From Actinomyces capricornis (GTDB lineage: Bacteria; Actinomycetota; Actinomycetes; Actinomycetales; Actinomycetaceae), in assembly GCF_019974135.1 (NCBI RefSeq), contig NZ_AP025017.1:1984001-2048000 (forward strand): a stretch of 64,000 nucleotides of DNA. Reading direction: 5' to 3'. The position numbers and the translations under genes are program-made. A model generated the notes under the pieces. It saw only the letters and a program-made list of their open reading frames with translations, searched no databases and was not told the DNA's origin. Each line of letters begins with the position of its first letter. The stretch's first letter is position 1. Positions 16,224 through 24,637 of the stretch are shown in pieces.

Positions 16224-17195
16224 ATGTTGCACGTCTCGTCCAGGGGGCCTGCGCGTGAGGCGGCGCGCGCTGGTGCTCAGGGATCCGCCGGAGCGCGCCC
16301 CGGATCCGGGCCCACCAGATCGGAGAGGCGCCGCAGCCTCATCGGCTGGGCCTTCCTCGCGCCCGCCTCCCTGCTCATCCTGGTGATGAGCTTCTATCCC
16401 ATGCTCCAGGCCTTCCTGCTGTCCATGCAGACAGGAAAGGGGACCAGGCTGCGCTATGCGGAGCCGCTGTGGTCCAACTACCAGCGGCTGCTCAGTGATG
16501 AGACCTTCCTGATGACGCTGCGGACCACATTCATCTACCTGCTGGTCCAGGTTCCCATCATGCTGGTGCTGGCCATGATCCTGGCCGTCATCCTCAATGA
16601 CCCCAACCTGCGGTGGAAGGGGTTCTGGAGGACGGCGATCTTCCTGCCCTGCGCCGTGTCCCTGGTCTCCTACTCCCTGGTCATGCGCACGCTGTTCGCC
16701 ACCGATGGCTTCATCAACGACCTGCTGATGGCCGTCCACCTCATCGACAGCCCGATCAACTGGCTGGGGCAGACCGGCACCGCCCGCATCGTCATCATCC
16801 TGGGGCTGCTGTGGCGGTGGACCGGGTACAACATGATCTTCTACCTGGCCGGCCTGCAGAATATCGACCAGTCCACGATCGAGGCCGCCCGCATCGATGG
16901 GGCCGGTCCGTGGCAGACCTTCTGGTACGTCATCGTCCCCCAGCTCAAGCCCATGATCCTGCTCACGGCGATCCTGTCCACCAACGGAACCCTCCAGCTC
17001 TTCGATGAGTCCTGGAACCTCACGCGCGGTGGCCCGTCCTACACCTCGATGACCATGTCGCACTACCTCTTCGAGCTCTCCTTCCTCAAGAGCCCCAACT
17101 TCGGGTATGCCTCGGCCATCTCCTACGTGATCCTCATTCTCGTCGCGGTCCTCGCGATCATCCAGATGAAGGTTGGTGACAAGCGCGATGGCTAA
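16224..17195 (+). CDS. ABC sugar transporter permease, MalF/LacF type
   Basis: Integral membrane permease of 323 residues with six predicted helices after a basic N-terminal tail of about 35 residues. The EAA loop that contacts the ATPase is visible as EAARIDGAGPWQTFWYVIVP. The ATG at 16224 is preferred to a TTG two codons earlier because GAAAGTAGG lies 7 bases upstream. Its last 8 bases overlap the next permease gene, so the two are coupled. No ATPase gene is in the operon; CUT1 importers of Gram-positive bacteria often share one MsmK/UgpC-type ATPase encoded elsewhere. Confidence 0.91.
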   Translation: MLHVSSRGPAREAARAGAQGSAGARPGSGPTRSERRRSLIGWAFLAPASLLILVMSFYPMLQAFLLSMQTGKGTRLRYAEPLWSNYQRLLSDETFLMTLRTTFIYLLVQVPIMLVLAMILAVILNDPNLRWKGFWRTAIFLPCAVSLVSYSLVMRTLFATDGFINDLLMAVHLIDSPINWLGQTGTARIVIILGLLWRWTGYNMIFYLAGLQNIDQSTIEAARIDGAGPWQTFWYVIVPQLKPMILLTAILSTNGTLQLFDESWNLTRGGPSYTSMTMSHYLFELSFLKSPNFGYASAISYVILILVAVLAIIQMKVGDKRDG

Positions 17196-17997
17196 GCGCA
17201 TGAGACGGCTCCTGTCCTACTCGTTCCTGACCGTGGCGGCGGTCCTGTCGGTCTTCCCCCTGTACTTCATGGCGGTCTCGGCCACCAACACCTCCAATGA
17301 GGTGATCTCCTCCAAGCTCCTGCCGGGGACCAATCTGGTGGAGAACTTCCACAAGCTCCAGATGGACACCAATGTCTACCCCGCTATGGGCTACTCGGCG
17401 GCCATCGCCCTGGTGACCACGGTGGCGGCCCTCCTGGTGTGCTCGATCGCCGGCTACGGCTTCGAGATCTTCCACTCCAAGGGCAAGGACCGGGTGATGA
17501 GTGTCCTGCTGCTGGCGATGATGATCCCCTTCGCGGCCACCATGATCCCCCTCTTCCAGCTCTTCGGCAGCCTGGGGCTCATCAATTCCCTGTGGGCCGT
17601 CGTCCTGCCGGTGGTCTCCACACCCTTCCTCATCCTCCTGTTCCGCCAGGCCTCGCGCTCCTTCCCCCACGAGATCCTGGAGGCGGCCCGCCTCGATGGG
17701 CTCAACGAGCTGGCGATCTTCGTGCGCATCTACATGCCCACCATGAAGTCCACCTACGCGGCAGCCGCCGTGGTGACCTTCATGACCTCCTGGAACAACT
17801 TCCTGTGGCCCCGGATCATCCTGGTGGACCAGAAGTTCCAGACCATGCCCATGCTCATCTCCAACCTCTCCGCCGGATACACCACGGATTACGGCGAGCT
17901 CATGCTCGCCGTGCTCCTGGCCTCCCTGCCCGCCATGGTCGTCTTCCTCGTCCTCCAGCGCTCCTTCGCCAACGGCATCATGGGGGCGGTGAAATGA
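17188..17997 (+). CDS. ABC sugar transporter permease, MalG/LacG type
   Basis: Second permease half, 269 residues. It begins MAKRMRRLLSY, has six helices, and the EAA loop is EAARLDGLNELAIFVRIYMP. FMTSWNNFLWPRI near residue 200 is typical of MalG-type permeases. The ATG at 17188 is used because it directly starts the fold and overlaps the preceding stop by 8 bases; a TTG at 17173 is possible. Its own stop overlaps the beta-galactosidase start (ATGA), giving an unbroken translational chain from the importer to the hydrolase. Confidence 0.91.
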   Translation: MAKRMRRLLSYSFLTVAAVLSVFPLYFMAVSATNTSNEVISSKLLPGTNLVENFHKLQMDTNVYPAMGYSAAIALVTTVAALLVCSIAGYGFEIFHSKGKDRVMSVLLLAMMIPFAATMIPLFQLFGSLGLINSLWAVVLPVVSTPFLILLFRQASRSFPHEILEAARLDGLNELAIFVRIYMPTMKSTYAAAAVVTFMTSWNNFLWPRIILVDQKFQTMPMLISNLSAGYTTDYGELMLAVLLASLPAMVVFLVLQRSFANGIMGAVK

Positions 17998-20900
17998 CCG
18001 GGACGACCCGCGCCGCAGGGGCGGAGCAGGGCATGCAGCCCCCCTCGGCATTCGACCCCGCATGCCTCCACGACCCCGGGTTCATCGCCGAGAACCGGCT
18101 CCCGGCCCACTCCGACCACCTGTGGTACGCCGACTGGGACGAGGCCGATCGGGGCCGCTCCAGCTTCCAGACCAGCCTGGACGGGGTGTGGAAGATCAGC
18201 TGCGCCAAGAACCCCGCCCTGGCGGTGGAGGGCTTCTGGGCCGAGGACGTCGATGTCAGCCATTGGGACGACATCCCCGTGCCCGCCCACATCCAGTTCC
18301 ACGGCTACGACCGCCCCCAGTACGTCAACACCCAGTACCCCTGGGACGGGCACGAGGCGCTGGAGCCCGGCCAGGCCCCCATCCATGGCAACCCGGTGGC
18401 CAGCTACGTCAAGGACATCAGCCTGGGCGCGCTGCCCGAGGGCGAGCGCCTCATCCTGCGCCTGGAGGGCGCCGAGAGTGCCGTGGCCGTCTGGTTCAAC
18501 GGGCACTACATCGGCTACTCCACGGACTCCTTCACCCCGTCCGAGTTCGACCTCACCGGCGCCGCCCGCTGCGGGCGCAACCGCCTGGCTCTGCGGGTCT
18601 TCAAGTGGTCGGCCGCCTCCTGGCTGGAGGACCAGGACTTCTACCGGTTCTCCGGGCTCTTCCGCTCCGTGCTGCTGCGGCGCCTGCCCGCCGTCCACCT
18701 GGAGGACCTCCGGGTGCGCACCGAGCTGGGAGCGGACCTGGGCGCCGCCGTCGTGCGCCTGGACTACCGGCTGCGCGGTCGCGGTCGCGTGCGCGCCGTG
18801 CTCGACGGCGTCGGGGAGCTGGGCGCCGAGGATGCGGCTGACTCGGAGGCCTTGGAGGGCTCGGAGGCGCAGGAGGGGCGAGGCGCCCTGAGCATCACTG
18901 TGCCAGACCCCCACCTGTGGAGCAGCGAGGACCCCCACCTGTACTCCCTGAGCATCGAGGTGCTCGACGAGGAGGGCCGGCTGATCGAGGCCGTTCCCCA
19001 CAGCGTGGGCATCCGCCGCGTGGCCATCGAGGACGGCATCCTCAAGGTCAACTGCAGCCGCGTCGTCTTCAAGGGCGTCAACCGCCACGAGTTCGGCCTC
19101 CAGGGCCGGGTGGTCAGCCGCGAGAGGACCGAGGCCGACCTGGTGGCCCTCAAGCGCGCCAATGTCAACGCCATCCGCACCTCCCACTACCCCAACAGCA
19201 GCTTCTTCTACGAGCTGTGCGATCGTTACGGCTTCTACGTCATCGACGAGGCGAACCTGGAGGCGCACGGGATGTGGGATCTCATCGCCAGGGGCGGTGC
19301 GCCGATCTCCTCGGCCGTCCCCGGTGATGCTCCGCAGTGGCGCGAGGCGGTCCTGGATCGGGCCCGCTCCATGTACGAGCGCGACAAGAACCACCCCTCG
19401 ATCATCATGTGGTCCTGCGGCAATGAGTCCTTCGGGGGCACCAACCTGCGCGACATGGCAGACCTGCTGCGCAGCCTGGATGCCAGGCCCGTGCACTACG
19501 AGGGCGTCCACTGGGATCCCCGCTACCCGCAGACCTCCGACGTCATCAGCCAGATGTACACCCCCGCCGCCCACGTCGAGGAGCAGATCCGCACCCGCAG
19601 CGCCCCGGTGGAGCAGGCCGGCCGGCCCGACGGCGCCCAGGAGGATCCGGGGCCCAAGCCCTTCATCCTGTGCGAGTACGCCCACGCCATGGGCAACTCC
19701 CTGGGCGCGGTGGACCGCTACCTGGACCTGGCCGAGCGCGAGCCCCGCTTCCAGGGCGGCTTCATCTGGGACTTCTCCGACCAGGCCATCGAGCTGCGCA
19801 GCTCCAGCGGGCGCACCTACTTCGGCTACGGCGGGGACTGCGGGGAGGCGCCGCATGACGGCGACTTCTGCGGCAACGGGATCTTCTTCGCCGACCACAC
19901 CCCCTCGCCCAAGGTCGCGGAGGTGGCCCACCTGTACCGGCCGCTGCTCACCGAGGTGAGCCAGGAGGGCCTGACCATCACCAACCGCTTCCTGTTTACC
20001 GCCTCCAGCGAGGTCGAATGCGTGGTCAGCCTGGAGCGCGAGGGCAGGCTACTGGCGCGGGCCGTGGTGGACACCGACGTCGCACCCGGGCAGACGCAGT
20101 CCTACCCGCTGCCCCTGAGCCTGCCGGAGCAGGCGGGGGAGTACGCCCTGACCGTCTCCTTCCACCTGAGGCGGGCCACCAGCTGGGCTCCCGCCGGCCA
20201 TGAGATCGCCTGGGATCAGCAGGTGCTGACCCGTGGCGAGCAGGCCGGACCAGCCGCTGGGGGCGGCACGGCGGCGCAGGGCGCTGCGGCGTCGGCCTCA
20301 GGCGGGCCCCTCTGGCGGGTGGAGGCCCGGGCTCCCGAGCTCATCCGCGGTGGGCACAACATCGGGGTGCGGGGCGAGCACTTCGAGGCGCTCTTCTCCC
20401 GCCTGGCGGGGGGCCTGAGCTCCTACCGCTACGGCATGACCCCCGACGGCGGCAACGAGCTGCTGCGCTCTGTGGTGCGCCCCTGCTTCTGGCACGCCCC
20501 CACGGCCAATGAGCGCGGCTATGCGGGGCCCTTCCACGAGGGCGCCTGGCTGCTGGCCAGCCGCTACTCCCGGCCCGTGGACGCCTGGCCCCGGGTGGAG
20601 CAGGACGACGCAGCGGTCACGGTCGCCTTCGACTACGAGCTGGCGGGCCTGCCCGGCTCGACCTGCTCGATGTCCTACCGGGTGCTGGCCGACGGGACCG
20701 TGGAGGTGGCCCAGGTGCTCCGGCCCGCCGGAGAGGTGCCCGAGCTGCCCGAGTTCTCCACCCTCTTCGAGGTCCCCGGCTCCCTGGGCCGCCTGACCTG
20801 GTACGGCCAGGGCCCCCAGGAGTGCTATGTCGACCGCTGCGGGGGCGCCCGCCTGGGCGTCTACGAGGCTGAGGTCCGCGAGCAGCTGACCGCCTACCTC

Positions 20901-21212
20901 AAGCCGCAGGAGGCCGGCAGCCGCACCGGGGTGCGCTGGGCCGAGTTGCGCGGGCCGCGGGGCCTGGGGCTGCGCTTCGAGTGCGAGCCGGGGGCGCCCA
21001 TGGAGTTCTCCGCCCTGCCCTGGACGCCTTTCGAGGTGGAGAATGCCGCCCACCCCACGGAGCTGCCCCCCTCGGAGCGCATGGTCATCCGCCCCGCCCT
21101 CATGCGGCGCGGCGTGGCCGGCGACGACTCCTGGGGAGCACGGCCCCTGCCCGAGTACCGCCTGCCCACGGGCCGCCTGGAGCTGCGCTACTCCTTCCGC
21201 GGGCTGCTGTAG
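17994..21212 (+). CDS. lacZ: Beta-galactosidase, glycoside hydrolase family 2 (LacZ type)
   Basis: Cytoplasmic hydrolase of 1072 residues with the five-domain LacZ layout: sugar-binding domain (about 40-230), two immunoglobulin-like domains, the TIM barrel (about 355-650), and the C-terminal beta-gal small chain domain (about 775-1070). NRHEFGLQGR is the metal-site motif; the acid/base Glu is E478 in SCGNESFGG and the nucleophile is E561 in ILCEYAHAMGNSLG. No signal peptide is present, in agreement with hydrolysis of imported sugar. ATG at 17994 overlaps the MalG-type stop by 4 bases. Two Ala/Gly/Glu-rich inserts (about residues 280-300 and 750-770) are linker-like. Beta-glucuronidase or other GH2 activity is less likely because of its length and LacZ motifs. 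Confidence 0.95.
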   Translation: MTGTTRAAGAEQGMQPPSAFDPACLHDPGFIAENRLPAHSDHLWYADWDEADRGRSSFQTSLDGVWKISCAKNPALAVEGFWAEDVDVSHWDDIPVPAHIQFHGYDRPQYVNTQYPWDGHEALEPGQAPIHGNPVASYVKDISLGALPEGERLILRLEGAESAVAVWFNGHYIGYSTDSFTPSEFDLTGAARCGRNRLALRVFKWSAASWLEDQDFYRFSGLFRSVLLRRLPAVHLEDLRVRTELGADLGAAVVRLDYRLRGRGRVRAVLDGVGELGAEDAADSEALEGSEAQEGRGALSITVPDPHLWSSEDPHLYSLSIEVLDEEGRLIEAVPHSVGIRRVAIEDGILKVNCSRVVFKGVNRHEFGLQGRVVSRERTEADLVALKRANVNAIRTSHYPNSSFFYELCDRYGFYVIDEANLEAHGMWDLIARGGAPISSAVPGDAPQWREAVLDRARSMYERDKNHPSIIMWSCGNESFGGTNLRDMADLLRSLDARPVHYEGVHWDPRYPQTSDVISQMYTPAAHVEEQIRTRSAPVEQAGRPDGAQEDPGPKPFILCEYAHAMGNSLGAVDRYLDLAEREPRFQGGFIWDFSDQAIELRSSSGRTYFGYGGDCGEAPHDGDFCGNGIFFADHTPSPKVAEVAHLYRPLLTEVSQEGLTITNRFLFTASSEVECVVSLEREGRLLARAVVDTDVAPGQTQSYPLPLSLPEQAGEYALTVSFHLRRATSWAPAGHEIAWDQQVLTRGEQAGPAAGGGTAAQGAAASASGGPLWRVEARAPELIRGGHNIGVRGEHFEALFSRLAGGLSSYRYGMTPDGGNELLRSVVRPCFWHAPTANERGYAGPFHEGAWLLASRYSRPVDAWPRVEQDDAAVTVAFDYELAGLPGSTCSMSYRVLADGTVEVAQVLRPAGEVPELPEFSTLFEVPGSLGRLTWYGQGPQECYVDRCGGARLGVYEAEVREQLTAYLKPQEAGSRTGVRWAELRGPRGLGLRFECEPGAPMEFSALPWTPFEVENAAHPTELPPSERMVIRPALMRRGVAGDDSWGARPLPEYRLPTGRLELRYSFRGLL

Positions 21213-21225
21213 CAGGCCCGGTTGG

Positions 21226-21272
21226 CCGGCCGCCTCATCGAGGTGACATCCTCACCTCGATGAGGCGGCCGG
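21226..21272. terminator. Bidirectional terminator between lacZ and trkA
   Basis: A perfect 21-bp inverted repeat (21226-21246 against 21252-21272) with a 5-base loop lies 13 bases after the lacZ stop and 28 bases before the trkA stop on the other strand. Confidence 0.85.
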
Positions 21273-21300
21273 TGCGCTGAGGATGTGCAGGGGGGAGGGG

Positions 21301-21969
21301 TCAGTCCCGGTTGGCGAAGCGCTCCAGGAGCGCGGCGTCGCCCCCGACCACCAGGATGTCATCGGGGGCGATGAGGGTGTCGGGGGTGGCGTACTCGAAG
21401 GGCTCGCCGGGGCTCATGAGGCCCACGACCGTCACCCCGTAGCGGGAGCGGATCCTGGACTGGCCGATGGTGAAGCCGTGCAGGTCCGAGCGCGGGCGCA
21501 TCTTGACGATGGTGAAGCCGCCCTTCTCCATCTCGATGTAGTCCAGCATCCGCCCGGAGACCAGGTGAGCGGCGCGCTGCCCGGCGTCGAACTCGGGGTA
21601 GACCACGTGCTGGGCGCCGATGCGGCGCAGGATGCGCCCGTGGGCCCGGGAGATCGCCTTGGCCCAGATCTGGGGGGTGCCCAGGTCCACGAGGTTGCCG
21701 GTGATGAGCACGGAGGCCTCCAGCGAGGTGGCCACACCCACGACGGCGGTGCCGAAGTCGGTGGCGCCCAGTTGCTCCAGGGCCTCGGCGTCGGTGGCGT
21801 CGGCCTCCACCAGGGGGATGCGCCCGGTCCACTGGCGCACGGTGGAGGGATTGGTCTCCACGGCCAGGACCTCGCGGCCCAGGCGGTCCAGGGTGGCGGC
21901 CACGGCCGAGCCGAAGCGGCCCAGGCCGATGACGAGGGTGGAGTCGTTGTGGGCGGAGCGGTCTGGCAT
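21301..21969 (-). CDS. trkA: Potassium uptake regulatory protein TrkA/KtrA
   Basis: Peripheral cytoplasmic subunit of a Trk/Ktr potassium channel, 222 residues, the length of single-RCK KtrA proteins. The RCK-N Rossmann fold starts VIGLGRFGSAVAATL with the GxGxxG nucleotide motif near 15-20 and an acidic end of the second strand (ETNP). RCK-C covers about 140-222. It lies 195 bases downstream of the membrane subunit on the same strand, so both are probably one operon. Nucleotide binding would gate potassium flux. The start has GAGGA close upstream. Confidence 0.9.
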   Translation of the reverse strand: MPDRSAHNDSTLVIGLGRFGSAVAATLDRLGREVLAVETNPSTVRQWTGRIPLVEADATDAEALEQLGATDFGTAVVGVATSLEASVLITGNLVDLGTPQIWAKAISRAHGRILRRIGAQHVVYPEFDAGQRAAHLVSGRMLDYIEMEKGGFTIVKMRPRSDLHGFTIGQSRIRSRYGVTVVGLMSPGEPFEYATPDTLIAPDDILVVGGDAALLERFANRD

Positions 21970-22164
21970 GGGTCCTCGCGGCGTCCTTGCGGTGGCGGTT
22001 GGGTGGTCGGGTGATGGTCGTGGTCTCGGCCATGCGCCCTCCGGGATCCCGGCCGGGGCGGTCACGGGGCCGGCCAGGCCTACGGTAGCCTCCGGCGTCG
22101 CCCGCGTACACAACCGCCGGGCTCGTGACCGGGGAGGCGCCCGGGAGGGGCGGGTCGCGGGACC

Positions 22165-23646
22165 CTACCCGATGAGGGGGCTCTCCTCGGGCATGCGGAT
22201 GACCCGACGGCGGTCTCGCAGGGCCAGCGCCGAGGCCGCCGTCATGGTGCCCACGCGCCCGACGAACATCAGGGCCACCACGACGTACTTCGCGCTCTCG
22301 GGCAGGATCGGGGTGATGCCCGTCGATAGCCCCACGGTGGCGAAGGCGGAGATCACCTCGAACAGGACCCGGTCCAGGGTCAGGTGGGTCAGCTGGAGCA
22401 GTACCAGGGTGGCGATGCCGATGATGGAGACCCCGATGAAGGCCACCGCCACGCTCACTCTCACCGTGGAGGGCGGGATCCGGCGGCCGAAGGCCTCGAT
22501 GTCCTCGTCCCCCCGGGCCTCGGCCAGGATCGCCAGGACCAGCACTGCGAAGGTGGTGACCTTGATGCCCCCGGCGGTCGAGGCGGTGCCCCCGCCCACG
22601 AACATGAGGACGTCCTGGAGCAGCCAGGTGGTCTCGTGCATGTGCTCGGGGGCGATGAGGGACAGCCCCGAGGAGCGGGCGTTGACGCCGTTGACCAGGG
22701 CGGTCAGGAGCTTGCCGCTGGTGGGCAGGGCCCCGTAGGTGCGCGCATTGCCCCACTCCAGAGCCGCGATGGCGACCGCCGAGAGGAGGCTGAGGCTGAG
22801 ATAGGTGGTCAGGGTGATCTTGGTGTGCAGGCTCCAAGCCCGGGGCCGGCGCCGGTGGCCGGCGACGTCGAGGATGACGGGGAAGCCCACTGCGCCCACG
22901 ATGGTGCCCAGAACGATAGGAAGCCCCATCCACCAGTCGGAGGCGTAGGGGGCCAGCCCCTCGGGCATGACCACGAAGCCCGCGTTGTTGAAGATGGACA
23001 GGGCCATGAACAGCGAGTACCACAGCGCATGGCCCAGATCCAGGCCGCCGATGAGGAAGCGCGGCAGCAGGGCGGCCATGAGCACCAGCTGGCATCCCAC
23101 CGAGGTGTAGATGACGGCGCGCAGCAGGGAGGCGACGTCCCCCAGGCGCGACTGGTTCTCCTGGGCCGCCAGCATCCGCTGGGTCAGGCCCACGTGGCGG
23201 GAGACCACCAGGGAGAGCAGGGAGGCGATGGTCATGATGCCCAGGCCGCCCACGGCAGCCCCCAGGATGATGACGGCCTGGCCGAAGGGCGACCAGTAGG
23301 TGGCGGTGTCCACCGTGGTCAGGCCGGTGACGCAGACGGCGGAGGTGGCCGTGAACAGGGCGTCGACGAACTCTGCCCGCTGCCCGGAGGCGGTGGCCAC
23401 CGGCAGGCTGAGCAGCCCCGTGACGACGGCGATGATCCCGGCGAAGACGGCGACGGCCAGCCGCGAGGGGGTGAAGCGGGCAGCCTGGGCCACTCGCTTG
23501 AGGGAGCCGAGTCGGCGGAGCCGGCCCAGCAGTTCGCGCAGCGCGGAGGGCTGCTGAGCGCTTCTGCCGGCCCTGGCGGTCCTGCGAGGCGCGTCGGATT
23601 GCTGGGGCACGCCCGCCATTGTTGCTGACCGGGGGCTCCTGGTCAT
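22165..23646 (-). CDS. trkH: Potassium channel/transporter subunit TrkH/KtrB
   Basis: Integral membrane subunit, 493 residues from the ATG at 23646. Four M1-P-M2 repeats are visible through their selectivity-filter Gly motifs: SAVCVTGLTTVD, FNNAGF, GTASTAGGIKVT and SAFATVGLSTGI. The basic, Ala/Arg-rich N-terminal 60 residues precede the first helix. No start has a good ribosome site: ATG 23619 would remove 9 residues and starts further upstream would add low-complexity sequence. Partner of the TrkA-type gene downstream. Whether ions move by Na+ coupling (KtrB) or H+ (TrkH) cannot be told. Confidence 0.9.
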   Translation of the reverse strand: MTRSPRSATMAGVPQQSDAPRRTARAGRSAQQPSALRELLGRLRRLGSLKRVAQAARFTPSRLAVAVFAGIIAVVTGLLSLPVATASGQRAEFVDALFTATSAVCVTGLTTVDTATYWSPFGQAVIILGAAVGGLGIMTIASLLSLVVSRHVGLTQRMLAAQENQSRLGDVASLLRAVIYTSVGCQLVLMAALLPRFLIGGLDLGHALWYSLFMALSIFNNAGFVVMPEGLAPYASDWWMGLPIVLGTIVGAVGFPVILDVAGHRRRPRAWSLHTKITLTTYLSLSLLSAVAIAALEWGNARTYGALPTSGKLLTALVNGVNARSSGLSLIAPEHMHETTWLLQDVLMFVGGGTASTAGGIKVTTFAVLVLAILAEARGDEDIEAFGRRIPPSTVRVSVAVAFIGVSIIGIATLVLLQLTHLTLDRVLFEVISAFATVGLSTGITPILPESAKYVVVALMFVGRVGTMTAASALALRDRRRVIRMPEESPLIG

Positions 23647-23871
23647 CTCAGCGCGCCGGTGACCCGCCGGCGGTGGGCTCGTGGTGCGCCGGCCAGGCGC
23701 CGGCCCGGCGCTGCTGCGGGCGGTGCGGTGCCGGGGCGGCCGAGGAGCTGTCGGGACTCCTGTTGCTCCAGGGCCCAAGGTGGCTATGGTTGCGCTGGAT
23801 ACTCCAGTGTGAGATGCGACGCGCGTGATTCATGTGAGTGCGAAACCCTGTGCCGGGCTGCCGGCTCGGGC

Positions 23872-23877
23872 TATATT
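23872..23877 (+). promoter_or_regulatory. Possible -10 box of the HTH-bS22 unit
   Basis: TATATT, striking in this GC-rich context, lies 51 bases before the ATG at 23929 and matches the sigma-70 -10 consensus closely. The -35 region (near 23849) is poor. Confidence 0.35.
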
Positions 23878-23928
23878 GGCTGTGTTCCTGCCCCCCGTGG
23901 GCGCCCTCGACGATGGGACTCAAGAGTC

Positions 23929-24171
23929 ATGGCACCGGGTCTGCCCACATCCTCCAGCGCCTCCGGCGCCCCCTCCTTCCTCACGGTGGCCGAGGTGGCC
24001 GGGATGCTGCGCGTCTCGAAGATGACCGTCTACCGCATGGTGCACTCGGGGGATCTGCCCGCGATGCAGGTCGGGCGCTCCTTCCGCGTCCCCGAGCGGG
24101 CCGTCCAGGAGTACCTGGCCGCCGGGCTTGGTGACTGGGGCCACGAGAAGTCAGAGGCATCAGGGTCCTAG
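23929..24171 (+). CDS. Small helix-turn-helix (excisionase/BldC-like, HTH_17) DNA-binding protein
   Basis: 80 residues. The MerR-like winged helix-turn-helix is LTVAEVAGMLRVSKMTVYRM followed by the wing VGRSFRVPERAVQEYLA. No recombinase or phage gene is nearby, so despite resembling excisionases it is more likely a chromosomal regulator of the BldC type. The gene pair HTH protein followed by bS22 is a familiar arrangement in actinobacteria. The ATG at 23929 is chosen because it starts a short polar tail before the domain; the frame is open further upstream but with implausible composition. Confidence 0.8.
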   Translation: MAPGLPTSSSASGAPSFLTVAEVAGMLRVSKMTVYRMVHSGDLPAMQVGRSFRVPERAVQEYLAAGLGDWGHEKSEASGS

Positions 24172-24311
24172 GACCCGCTAGACTCACCCGGTCACCCGTG
24201 TGGTCGGCTGTGAGTCGTCACGCGCCGACCAATCGCCCCAAGGCGCCCGCCGGTCGATCCCCGGCCCCGGCGGACCCGGTGGGCACGACCAGCGAACTGC
24301 AAGGAGATCTC

Positions 24312-24410
24312 ATGGGATCCGTGATCAAGAAGCGCCGCAAGCGCATGGCCAAGAAGAAGCACCGCAAGCTGCTTCGCAAGACCCGCCACCAGCGTCGCAA
24401 CAAGAAGTGA
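24312..24410 (+). CDS. Small ribosomal protein bS22 (AURKAIP1/COX24 domain)
   Basis: 32 residues, almost entirely basic: MGSVIKKRRKRMAKKKHRK and then LLRKTRHQRRNKK. This matches the actinobacterial 30S protein bS22 related to the mitochondrial AURKAIP1/COX24 domain, which binds 16S rRNA near the decoding centre. It has a strong ribosome site (AAGGAGATCTC). A hairpin follows at 24434. It is too short for many gene finders and easily missed. Confidence 0.88.
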   Translation: MGSVIKKRRKRMAKKKHRKLLRKTRHQRRNKK

Positions 24411-24433
24411 CGGTCACGCGCCCGTGATCGGCG

Positions 24434-24462
24434 AGGGCCTCGTCCGCGCAGGACGGGGCCCT
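24434..24462 (+). terminator. Terminator after bS22
   Basis: Inverted repeat 24434-24445 against 24451-24462, 12 bp with one T-G pair and a 5-base loop, 24 bases after the bS22 stop. Confidence 0.65.
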
Positions 24463-24637
24463 GTGCATATCCGTGTGCATCCACCCGGGGCTGGCGCGCC
24501 CGCAGGGCCGGAGCCCGCCCAGCGCCCCGTGCCGGGGCTCCGCCGCCGTCGCCCCGTGGGCTGGGGCTGGCGCTGCTGGCCTATCCTGCTCCTGCCACCG
24601 TGATCACCAGCAGCGCCCGACTCCCGAGGAGAGCCCC

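Noticed and set aside
17889..19931. A 680-codon open frame opposite lacZ
   Set aside because: lacZ has catalytic motifs in frame; the antisense has none.
23929..24171. Excisionase and therefore a prophage or integrative element
   Set aside because: The HTH resembles excisionases, but no integrase, phage or att-like site is near, and the bS22 partner indicates a chromosomal regulator.
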